Shown here: positions 1 through 6,182 of the stretch, in pieces | Position numbering within the stretch: the first letter of the stretch is position 1 | Layout: each line of letters starts with the position of its first letter | Source: JAIBBG01 sp046304755 | Lineage (GTDB): Bacteria > Bacteroidota > Bacteroidia > Flavobacteriales_D > Sanyastnellaceae | Length of the DNA stretch: 7,782 nt | Assembly: GCA_046304755.1 (NCBI GenBank) | Contig: JBKCDO010000060.1 | Location: forward strand, 1-7,782 | Direction: 5' to 3' | Notes under the pieces: generated by a model | Told to the model about the DNA's origin: nothing | Database searches by the model: none | The model's input: only the letters and a program-made list of their open reading frames with translations | Program-made: the position numbers and the translations under genes

Positions 1-972
1 GGCTATGTAGTTGTTCGGCCAGAGATGGTAAATACGGTGCATTTCGTCATCGATGGCCTCACTGAGCACTTTGAATTTCTCATTCTTGTTAGTGATAGCC
101 GCCATTCGATTGAATGCCTCTTCGAGTGGCTTACCCACGGCGATGTTGATGCGTCCTTTGTGCCCGGTGAGACCCGTCACCATGGAGTTAAAATCTTCGC
201 CCTGCTTTTTTTCGTATTTGCCGAAGTGACGAAGATGCATGAGCTCATTGGTCTTCAATAAATCACAAGGGTCAAATTCATAACTCACACACATAGGCAG
301 AATGTGCAATGATCTCAAACTTTCTTCGAGACTGTCTTCAGCGCTCAGCGAAAACATTTTCAATAAAGCTGTTGCGGTCCGATCGTCACCGTCTTTACTG
401 CGTCCCTCGCGTTGGGCAATCCAAATCGAGGTCTTCTTTTCAGTAATGGTATGCCGGATGTAGTTACTCATGCGAAGAGAGTAGTAATACATCTCCTTGG
501 TGTTGACATCACGGCTGACAATGAAGTTCTTGTTGCAGCGGACTATATCACGCACGAGTTGCAATTTGAGCAGGTTGTCACCGATGGCAATCTCAGTAGT
601 CGGAATTCCACGCTCTATGAGGCTTACATTTAATAAAGCACTATCCAGGATAATATCTCGGTGATTACTAATGAATAAATACGCTTGATCAGATTCGATA
701 GCCGATTCATTGGTGAATGACACACCGCTGGTGGTCATCTGCGTGATCACCTTTACGGCAGGTGCGCTGATTTCTTCCTGAAATTGATTGACGCTGCGGA
801 TGTTCTCAAACATCTGAATGATTTCCGCTTTGCGCAGGCCGGGATAGACCCACTTCATCATCTTGATCAGCAGAGGCTCTTGGATCATACGTTGAATGGC
901 CAGGTTCAGTTCTTCGTCCGAATATGGACGCATAGCACTGAAGTCATGAACATCAATGGGTGATTCTTGCAT
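1..972 (-). CDS. PlsC/PlsB-superfamily acyltransferase (1-acylglycerol-3-phosphate acyltransferase family), 3' end outside window
   Basis: The frame read leftward from the ATG at 972-970 stays open to the window edge, giving the first 324 residues; the C-terminus lies beyond position 1. The product probably transfers an acyl chain to a (lyso)phospholipid or related glycerol lipid at the inner membrane. Support: an N-terminal region (RPYSDEELNLAI, residues 15-26) as I recall from Bacteroidota members, then ISNHRDIILD (101-110) matching motif I of glycerol acyltransferases, and AQREGRSKDG (186-195) matching motif III. Both motifs deviate from textbook spacing: the acidic residue after the His is at +2 or +6 rather than +5, and the EGxRS element reads EGRS. 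There is no long hydrophobic segment. No ribosome binding site is obvious, and upstream in-frame codons offer no ATG. It lies 55 bases after the DUF5723 gene and may be cotranscribed with it. The superfamily call is firm; the acceptor substrate is unknown. Confidence 0.85.
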   Translation of the reverse strand, partial: MQESPIDVHDFSAMRPYSDEELNLAIQRMIQEPLLIKMMKWVYPGLRKAEIIQMFENIRSVNQFQEEISAPAVKVITQMTTSGVSFTNESAIESDQAYLFISNHRDIILDSALLNVSLIERGIPTTEIAIGDNLLKLQLVRDIVRCNKNFIVSRDVNTKEMYYYSLRMSNYIRHTITEKKTSIWIAQREGRSKDGDDRTATALLKMFSLSAEDSLEESLRSLHILPMCVSYEFDPCDLLKTNELMHLRHFGKYEKKQGEDFNSMVTGLTGHKGRINIAVGKPLEEAFNRMAAITNKNEKFKVLSEAIDDEMHRIYHLWPNNYIA

Positions 973-1027
973 AACGCGAATGTAACGCGTAATGTGCTCT
1001 CTGCCTAGTGAAGCACCATGGAATGTT

Positions 1028-2452
1028 CTACCACACGGGGCAAGGTGGTGGAGCGTGTGAGCCGCGCTGACGAGTGTATTTGACGCGCTTGGTTTTCGCT
1101 CCGCATTTCCAGTGTTTGAAGATGGTGTACTTCAGACTAACATAGATATCGGCCCCGTAAATGTCTTTTTTCAAGAGGAAAGATCCCAAGTCATCGCTTC
1201 CGATGATGAGACTATTGAGACGCAGGCAAAGCCCAACTTGAGGTCGCTTGTATTGATACATGGAAACCGGTAGCGAGGCTTCAAAGCGTTTCGTTTCCCA
1301 GCGGGGAGCGATACCCAAATAACCGGAGCGTTGAACGCCCAGGCGATTTAGCCAAGGCACACCATAGGTCAACACGCCATACAGATAGAAGTTGCTGATC
1401 AAATTAAAATCTCCCTGAACAGAAAGTGCTGCCGGCAGCATCATGGAGAAATCCGTGAGGTATCCATTTTCTTCAACCAAATTGAAGTTGTTGTTAATAA
1501 GACTATCGATGTCCTCCAGGTCATCGGCTTGTGTGCCTTGATAATCCTCCCAAATCGAACTTTGATTTTGTGAAAAGTTGTTGGTGTAAAATGGTTCTTT
1601 AAATTTGATACGACCAACATCCAACAAGGAAACGCCAATGCGATAGAGGTAATCTCCATCGGTGCAAGGTGAATGCGGCACATAATCCTCTGAAGATTTA
1701 TGGCGGACTTTGTATGTAATTCCAAGGTCGGCACCCCAGCCTTCACCATTAAAAATTCCGGAAGAGGGATCATTGAAGCCATATTGTCCGATAAACTCTT
1801 TTGTTTCAATGCGGCCACTGTCCTGAATCATGTAGGTCCACGAATCCAAACGAACACCTGCACCTGCGAATCCGTATAGTTTTTTAACGGTGATGGCGGC
1901 TTGGGTCATGGAGAATCCCTGACGAGCAATGATGGTTCCGTAGGTAAAACCCAATTCACCCCAAGCCAGCGCATTGGTGCGAATATTATTAACGCTATTG
2001 ATTTTTCCGATTTCGTTTTTATTGTCGAATCCGTTTTGTGCCCAGTCATAGGCTTTGGCCGGAATGCCGCGCACATCGGTGACGACTCTAACAGCAGTGC
2101 TCAGTCCGAAGGCATGCTGTTTTACAGCGAATGTGAGCGATGGACCACCCACTTGCATGTCCACAAAGGCGGAGTATGGTGTGTTCTGCTTGCGCAGTGG
2201 AACGGTGGTCATGGTATCGAAATTCGCAACCGACAATTCACCACCGCGCAAATAAACGAGGTCATTTTTGACAAACGCACTGATGCCGGCTAACTGAAAA
2301 TCGATGAATGCACGTGAATCAACAATGGTTGAGGGATTATTCCAAAGCGTGTTAACGGGAGAGCGAGTACTGCCGGCAATACCTAAATTGTCCTGTGCCT
2401 GCGCAGTAAGCTGCACAAAGCCAAGCAGAAGGATAAGGTATGCGTTTTTCAT
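1028..2452 (-). CDS. DUF5723 family exported protein, probable outer-membrane beta-barrel
   Basis: 474 residues starting with a classical signal peptide (one Lys, a hydrophobic stretch 4-15, and a likely cut after AQA at residue 19). The mature start, with the motif WNNPSTIVDSR (37-47), is what I recognise as the DUF5723 opening, in which an N-P-A/S element follows a short Gly-rich segment. The rest alternates aromatic and polar residues with glycine turns (for example GEGWGADLGITY and RIGVSLLDVGRIKF), as expected of an outer-membrane beta-barrel of the FadL/PorV kind. The role is unknown; this fold is inferred from pattern, not shown. The last 25 or so residues are basic with two cysteines and look unstructured; no type IX secretion C-terminal domain is evident. 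It is separated by 69 bases from the PPIase operon upstream and 55 bases from the acyltransferase downstream, so it may have its own promoter, but none is convincing. Confidence 0.8.
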   Translation of the reverse strand: MKNAYLILLLGFVQLTAQAQDNLGIAGSTRSPVNTLWNNPSTIVDSRAFIDFQLAGISAFVKNDLVYLRGGELSVANFDTMTTVPLRKQNTPYSAFVDMQVGGPSLTFAVKQHAFGLSTAVRVVTDVRGIPAKAYDWAQNGFDNKNEIGKINSVNNIRTNALAWGELGFTYGTIIARQGFSMTQAAITVKKLYGFAGAGVRLDSWTYMIQDSGRIETKEFIGQYGFNDPSSGIFNGEGWGADLGITYKVRHKSSEDYVPHSPCTDGDYLYRIGVSLLDVGRIKFKEPFYTNNFSQNQSSIWEDYQGTQADDLEDIDSLINNNFNLVEENGYLTDFSMMLPAALSVQGDFNLISNFYLYGVLTYGVPWLNRLGVQRSGYLGIAPRWETKRFEASLPVSMYQYKRPQVGLCLRLNSLIIGSDDLGSFLLKKDIYGADIYVSLKYTIFKHWKCGAKTKRVKYTRQRGSHAPPPCPVW

Positions 2453-2521
2453 TCCGGGTGGAGTGATTTACCCTTTGAACGCAAGATGACGCTAAAATGT
2501 TCTGTTTGAATCCGAAAAAAA

Positions 2522-3406
2522 TTAGTTTTTCACATCCACGACCTTCACTTTGAAGTAAACCGGGGTTTTGGGTGGAACCACTCCGCCGGTGCTGCCATCT
2601 TCACCGAAAGCAAGGTAAGAGGGAAGGTATACGATGGCCTCATCACCGGCGCGCATCATGCTTAGCGCGTAGTTCAGACCTTCTACCACTTGCTCGGGGC
2701 GGCCAAAGGTGTATTGCAGTTCGGTAGGTTTGTCGAGGGGTTTGTCGTTCAACAAAAACGTAGTGTAGGCAATGGTTACTTCACTGCCAAGACCTATGGT
2801 ATCTCCTGTGCCTTGTTGGATGGATTGAATGAAGCAATCCCCATGTTTCTCGTAGGCAACGGCTGTATTGTTCATTAAGAGTAACTCGATGGCCTCGGTT
2901 TCGGGCATTTCATCGTGCTGCGCGCTACTGAGTAAGTAATCACGATAGCCTTGCTCATCAAAGGTCTTCATGATTTTCAGGTGAATTTCAATGAAATCAT
3001 TGCCCCGATCAGCAGGCAATTCATTGTATCCAACGAGAAACGATTTGTTTACGGAACTGATAGGGGTGCTGAAGACTATGGCATCGCCGCAGTTCATCTC
3101 AAGCAATTCATCTCTGATACGCCAATGCAAGGAGTCTTCCCAAGGGAGCAGTGTTTTATCGTTGAGGTTATGATAAATGATGGTGAAGGTCCCTTCACTC
3201 TTTATTGCCGGTGGTTTGCTCACGCGGTATTCGGTGTTGATGACAAAATAAATGGCTTCCTTCATGGAGGGCGAGCAATCGCCGACAGCTACAAGTCGTT
3301 TCTCAATGTCGTCACCGACGGGTTCCCAGCCGTCATCACAACCGGACAAAAGCAACACGGCAGCTAGAATCCATGCGATTCTTTGAAGACACTCGGTTAT
3401 GCTCAT
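2522..3406 (-). CDS. FKBP-type peptidyl-prolyl cis-trans isomerase, lipoprotein, with N-terminal degenerate FKBP-like domain
   Basis: 294 residues. The N-terminus has a hydrophobic segment (11-21) ending in a lipobox LLSGC with Cys23, so it should be a periplasm-facing lipoprotein. The C-terminal third (about 196-292) is a clear FKBP domain: GTGDTIGLGSEVTIAY (199-214), VVEGLNYALSMMRAGDEA (240-257), LPSYLAFGEDG (261-271) and a closing VPP...VYFKVKVVDV strand. It should catalyse prolyl isomerisation during envelope protein folding. Residues about 46-148 look like a second, eroded FKBP fold (see findings). The segment between the two (about 149-195) appears helical and acidic. The start ATG overlaps the stop of the upstream gldI-like gene by 4 bases (ATGA), so translation is probably coupled. 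It is the last gene of the three-gene operon. The PPIase family call is firm; the client proteins are unknown. Confidence 0.88.
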   Translation of the reverse strand: MSITECLQRIAWILAAVLLLSGCDDGWEPVGDDIEKRLVAVGDCSPSMKEAIYFVINTEYRVSKPPAIKSEGTFTIIYHNLNDKTLLPWEDSLHWRIRDELLEMNCGDAIVFSTPISSVNKSFLVGYNELPADRGNDFIEIHLKIMKTFDEQGYRDYLLSSAQHDEMPETEAIELLLMNNTAVAYEKHGDCFIQSIQQGTGDTIGLGSEVTIAYTTFLLNDKPLDKPTELQYTFGRPEQVVEGLNYALSMMRAGDEAIVYLPSYLAFGEDGSTGGVVPPKTPVYFKVKVVDVKN

Positions 3407-3927
3407 GGAAGGATTTTTAGCAGGTGAATATCATAAATCACTGAGGCATTCTGAGGAATTTTTCCCGAATCACCGGTAAATCCGAAAGCCAGGTGGGAGG
3501 GAAAAATGAACCTGGCTTTTTCGCCTTCGTGCATGAGTTGAAGGGCTTCATGCAATCCCGTTTCGACATTATCATGTCCAATGAATACATCCTTGGGATT
3601 TGCCGGTGAAGCCTCATAACAGAGCGTACCATCCAACAAACTGATTTTATAGGCAATGAGCACGTGTTGATCTTTTAATGCCTGAGTTCCTTGAGTAGGT
3701 TCGTAGATCCAATAGTGCAATCCCGTAGCAGTTTCTTGCATAGGCCATTGTGCATCCGCAACAAACGCTTTAATGTTCTTCATCTCGTCGGTATGCTGCT
3801 TGCGATTTTCCTTGATCAGTTCCTGCTGCGCCCGAGCCATGTCCGATTCGGTCACGGTCCGCTGGTTGCGCTCTTTGCAGGCAGTTACCATCAGCACAAG
3901 AATTAGGATTGAAAAGAATTTACTCAT
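3403..3927 (-). CDS. gldI: GldI-like FKBP-type peptidyl-prolyl isomerase lipoprotein
   Basis: 174 residues, the size of GldI, the gliding-motility-associated PPIase lipoprotein of Flavobacterium. The N-terminus is a short signal with lipobox VTAC (Cys17). A charged, helical, Gln/Glu/Lys-rich spacer (about 18-58) follows, then the FKBP domain (about 85-172). The stretch VFIGHDNVETGLHEALQLM (114-132), the following GEKARFIFPSHLAFGFTGD (135-153) and KIPQNASVIYDIHLLKI (156-172) closely resemble what I remember of GldI, including the FIFPSH-(L/M)A-(F/Y)-G block. The usual AYG tyrosine is Phe148 here. Position also fits: gldI usually follows a DHH phosphoesterase gene and precedes another FKBP gene, as here. 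It shares 4-base overlaps with both neighbours. In F. johnsoniae GldI is needed for gliding and type IX secretion; whether this organism glides cannot be told, so the symbol is a family assignment. Confidence 0.8.
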   Translation of the reverse strand: MSKFFSILILVLMVTACKERNQRTVTESDMARAQQELIKENRKQHTDEMKNIKAFVADAQWPMQETATGLHYWIYEPTQGTQALKDQHVLIAYKISLLDGTLCYEASPANPKDVFIGHDNVETGLHEALQLMHEGEKARFIFPSHLAFGFTGDSGKIPQNASVIYDIHLLKILP

Positions 3928-4955
3928 GAAGCAAGAATGTCGTGAGCGTGTTGATGCACCAGTGATTGAAATTTTTCGAGCGTGGATGGCATGTCTTCAG
4001 CGCTCATGCCGCCGGCAGCATTGATATGGCCACCGCCCTGCCAATTGGCCCGGGCAAATGCATTCACATCGAAACTTCCTTTCGAACGGAATGAAGTTTT
4101 GATTTCATTGCTGCCTTCGCGGAAAAATGCTGCTAGCTTAATTCCTTTGATAGAAAGCGCCTGATTAACGAGCCCCTCGGTATCACCTTGACGGTAATTG
4201 TAGCGCTGGAGTTCTTCTTTTGTAAGACTGATAAACGCGGTGGCTTGGTCAGGCATCACCACGAGTTTTTCACTCAACGCGTAACCAATCAATTTGAGTT
4301 TATCCATGAGATTGACATCATACACCTGCCGATGGATTTCTGCATGATCAAGGCCTAGGGCAATCATTTCACCGGCAATGCGATGGGTGTCATCCGACAC
4401 ATTGTGAAAGCGAAACGATCCGCTATCGGTCATTATTCCCAAATAAATGCAAGCGGCAACATCGATGTTGATATGCCCTTTCCATCCGCACTGTTCGATG
4501 AACCGATAGACCATCTCGCAGGTGCTGCAGGCTTTGGTGTCGCTGTATATCACTTCCGGAAATTCACCGGGCTGCTGATGATGGTCGATTAAGATGAAGG
4601 GTTTGTCACATGCTTCGAGCACAGGGCAGAGATCGTTGCCGACACGCGGAAGATGATTGTAATCGAGCGAAAAAAGAAGGTCTGCCTCTGAGATGGCTGT
4701 GCGAATCTGATCGGGCTGTTGGTCAAATGCCAGGATCTGATGATAGTCCTTTACCCAATGCAAAAAATCAGGTGCATGATCGGGCACAACCGTGGTCACT
4801 TCTTTATCCAGGGTCTTCAGGAAATGATGCATAGCCATGGCTGAACCGATGGCATCCCCATCCGGGTTTTTATGCGTAGTGATGACAATTTTCCGGGCAC
4901 CGTGAATAAGTGCCTGAGCTCGGTCGATTTGCTGTTGGGTTAAGATCCTTGACAT
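3924..4955 (-). CDS. nrnA: DHH/DHHA1 phosphoesterase, NrnA-like (oligoribonuclease / pAp phosphatase)
   Basis: 343 residues, normal for NrnA-type enzymes, which degrade 2-5-nucleotide RNAs and dephosphorylate 3'-phosphoadenosine 5'-phosphate in the cytoplasm using Mn2+. All DHH hallmarks are present in order: motif I THKNPDGDAIGS (27-38), motif II LLFSLDYNH (93-101, with Asp98), motif III LIDHHQQPG (122-130), motif IV ending at TDSGSF (176-181), and the C-terminal DHHA1 substrate-binding signature GGGHINAAGG (307-316). No catalytic residue appears missing. It is the first gene of the operon; its stop overlaps the gldI-like start by 4 bases. A match to the Bacteroidota promoter -7 box lies only 4 bases before the ATG (see the promoter entry). 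The biochemical specificity (nanoRNA, pAp or cyclic dinucleotide products) cannot be read from sequence alone. Confidence 0.9.
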   Translation of the reverse strand: MSRILTQQQIDRAQALIHGARKIVITTHKNPDGDAIGSAMAMHHFLKTLDKEVTTVVPDHAPDFLHWVKDYHQILAFDQQPDQIRTAISEADLLFSLDYNHLPRVGNDLCPVLEACDKPFILIDHHQQPGEFPEVIYSDTKACSTCEMVYRFIEQCGWKGHINIDVAACIYLGIMTDSGSFRFHNVSDDTHRIAGEMIALGLDHAEIHRQVYDVNLMDKLKLIGYALSEKLVVMPDQATAFISLTKEELQRYNYRQGDTEGLVNQALSIKGIKLAAFFREGSNEIKTSFRSKGSFDVNAFARANWQGGGHINAAGGMSAEDMPSTLEKFQSLVHQHAHDILAS

Positions 4956-4959
4956 GCCA

Positions 4960-4993
4960 CAAAATTAAATCGGTACGTGAAGCGTGAAGGCAA
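4960..4993 (-). promoter_or_regulatory. Candidate Bacteroidota-type promoter for the nrnA-gldI-PPIase operon
   Basis: On the minus strand, TAATTTTG (4967-4960) matches the Bacteroidota -7 consensus TAnnTTTG exactly, and a TTG (4993-4991) lies 23 bases upstream, at the wide end of the reported -33 spacing. The nrnA ATG begins 4 bases after the box, so the transcript would start at or next to the start codon. The match is short and could be chance, but it sits in the only gap between two divergent genes, where a promoter is required. Confidence 0.35.
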
Positions 4994-5012
4994 TCTCAGC
5001 CTAAACTTGTAC

Positions 5013-5534
5013 ATGCTTTTTAACATAGAGAACAACCGGAAATTTTGGGTAACGGGGCTAATGGTCTTGATGCTTCCTCTGCTTTTTGGTTTTGTGCACA
5101 AATTTTACGTGTCGAAAACCATGATTGAATACAATGCCCGCACCGCGCAGTTTGAGGTCACCGCTAAAGTGTTTACCGATGATTTGGAGTTGGCCATTGG
5201 CGGGGCTCAGTCCGGAGAAATGCGCCTAGGCACTGACCGCGAAACGACTGACGCCGATACGCGCATTGAGCGCTACTTGCGCGAGCATTTTCGCATCACG
5301 GCCGATGGCAAGCCCATCGAATGGCGATGGGTAGGGAAGGAGGTTGACGGCGATATGACCTTCTGTTATCTGGAGTTTTATCGAACACCGGATTTCAGCA
5401 CGTTGCAGGTATTTAATGATGTGCTGGTGTCTCAATACGCTGAGCAACAAAACATCGTCGATTTGATTATGCACAGTTCAACGCAAACCTTGATCTTCAA
5501 TAAGGATTTAGTCAAACAGGAATTTCGTCGCTAA
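5013..5534 (+). CDS. DUF6702 family exported protein
   Basis: 173 residues from the ATG at 5013. A hydrophobic segment (about 12-28) ends directly before HKFYVSKTMIEYN (29-41), which is the usual start of the mature part of DUF6702 proteins in Bacteroidota. Further family-like elements follow: FTDDLE, GTDRE, an acidic helix leading to REHF, the strand motif FCYLEFYRTPDF and the EQQNIV segment near the C-terminus. The function of the family is unknown; the mature domain looks like a small beta-rich periplasmic or outer-leaflet protein. An in-frame GTG at 4977 would add 12 polar residues ahead of the signal and leave only 21 bases to the divergent nrnA start, so I prefer the ATG. The second gene, nth, begins 5 bases after the stop, so the two are very likely cotranscribed. 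Confidence 0.8.
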   Translation: MLFNIENNRKFWVTGLMVLMLPLLFGFVHKFYVSKTMIEYNARTAQFEVTAKVFTDDLELAIGGAQSGEMRLGTDRETTDADTRIERYLREHFRITADGKPIEWRWVGKEVDGDMTFCYLEFYRTPDFSTLQVFNDVLVSQYAEQQNIVDLIMHSSTQTLIFNKDLVKQEFRR

Positions 5535-5539
5535 CAGCT

Positions 5540-6181
5540 ATGACCAAAAAGGAAAAGGTTGACTACATCTTGTCGGAGCTGGAGCGTTTATATCCGGATC
5601 CACCGGTTCCATTGGATCACAGCGATCCATACACACTGCTTATCGCTGTTTTATTGAGCGCTCAATGCACCGATGCGAGGGTAAATCTGGTTACACCCAA
5701 GTTGTTTGCACTGGCGAATAATCCGTTCGACATGGTGAAATTGACGCCGGCTGAAATTGAAGCGATTGTGCGTCCTTGCGGATTAGGACCAGCCAAGAGT
5801 AAAAATATTCACCGATTATCTCAGCTGCTGTTGGAACATTACAATGGTGTGGTTCCGGATGAGCTTGAACTACTGGAGGCGTTGCCCGGTGTTGGTCACA
5901 AAACAGCAAGTGTGGTGATGATTCAGGCCTTCAACGTTCCCGCCTTTCCCGTTGATACACACATTCACCGCATGCTCTACCGCTGGGGGCTGAGCAATGG
6001 AAGTAGTGTGGTGCGAACCGAGCGTGATGCCAAACGGTTGTTCCCGGAGCACACGTGGATTAAGCTTCACTTGCAGATCATCTTCTACGCGCGCGAATAT
6101 TCTCCGGCTCGCGGAGCATCGCCTGAGCGCGATTACGTTACCATGAAGGTTTCAGGAAAAATTAAATCACTCAGTGTGTAG
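5540..6181 (+). CDS. nth: Endonuclease III (DNA glycosylase/AP lyase) lacking the 4Fe-4S cluster cysteines
   Basis: 213 residues, the usual length. Endonuclease III excises oxidised pyrimidines and nicks the resulting abasic site in base-excision repair. The core is intact: LLSAQCTDARVN (38-49), the helix-hairpin-helix LPGVGHKTASVV (115-126) with catalytic Lys121, and PVDTHIHR (137-144) with catalytic Asp139, equivalent to Lys120 and Asp138 of the E. coli enzyme. What is missing is the C-terminal iron-sulfur loop: where the E. coli protein has cysteines at 187, 194, 197 and 203, this one reads REYSPARG (185-192) with Ser188, followed by Pro, Asp and Val at the other spacings. The only cysteines in the protein are Cys43 and Cys80. 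No other reading frame restores the motif. It is the second gene after the DUF6702 gene and is convergent with the ATP-grasp-like gene, one base away. Confidence 0.93.
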   Translation: MTKKEKVDYILSELERLYPDPPVPLDHSDPYTLLIAVLLSAQCTDARVNLVTPKLFALANNPFDMVKLTPAEIEAIVRPCGLGPAKSKNIHRLSQLLLEHYNGVVPDELELLEALPGVGHKTASVVMIQAFNVPAFPVDTHIHRMLYRWGLSNGSSVVRTERDAKRLFPEHTWIKLHLQIIFYAREYSPARGASPERDYVTMKVSGKIKSLSV

Positions 6182-6182
6182 G

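Noticed and set aside
1901..2293. 130-residue plus-strand frame inside the DUF5723 gene
   Set aside because: It is antisense to a gene with a clear signal peptide and family motif, and its translation shows no domain or plausible start context.
2505..2535. Seven-T run on the minus strand right after the larger PPIase stop, as an intrinsic terminator
   Set aside because: The only adjacent stem is AAAAA/TTTTT around CTAA, with no GC pairs; the nearest GC-containing stem (CTTCA/TGAAG) lies within the gene and about 19 bases from the T-run.
2951..3367. 138-residue plus-strand frame opposite the larger PPIase
   Set aside because: Shadow of a recognisable lipoprotein gene on the other strand; no motif of its own.
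5002..5009. TAAACTTG as a -7 promoter box for the DUF6702-nth unit
   Set aside because: One mismatch to TAnnTTTG, no TTG at suitable distance, and it would place the transcript start inside the ATG at 5013.
4977..5012. GTG at 4977 as start of the DUF6702 gene
   Set aside because: It adds 12 polar residues before the signal peptide and leaves only 21 bases to the divergent nrnA start; the ATG at 5013 gives a normal signal.
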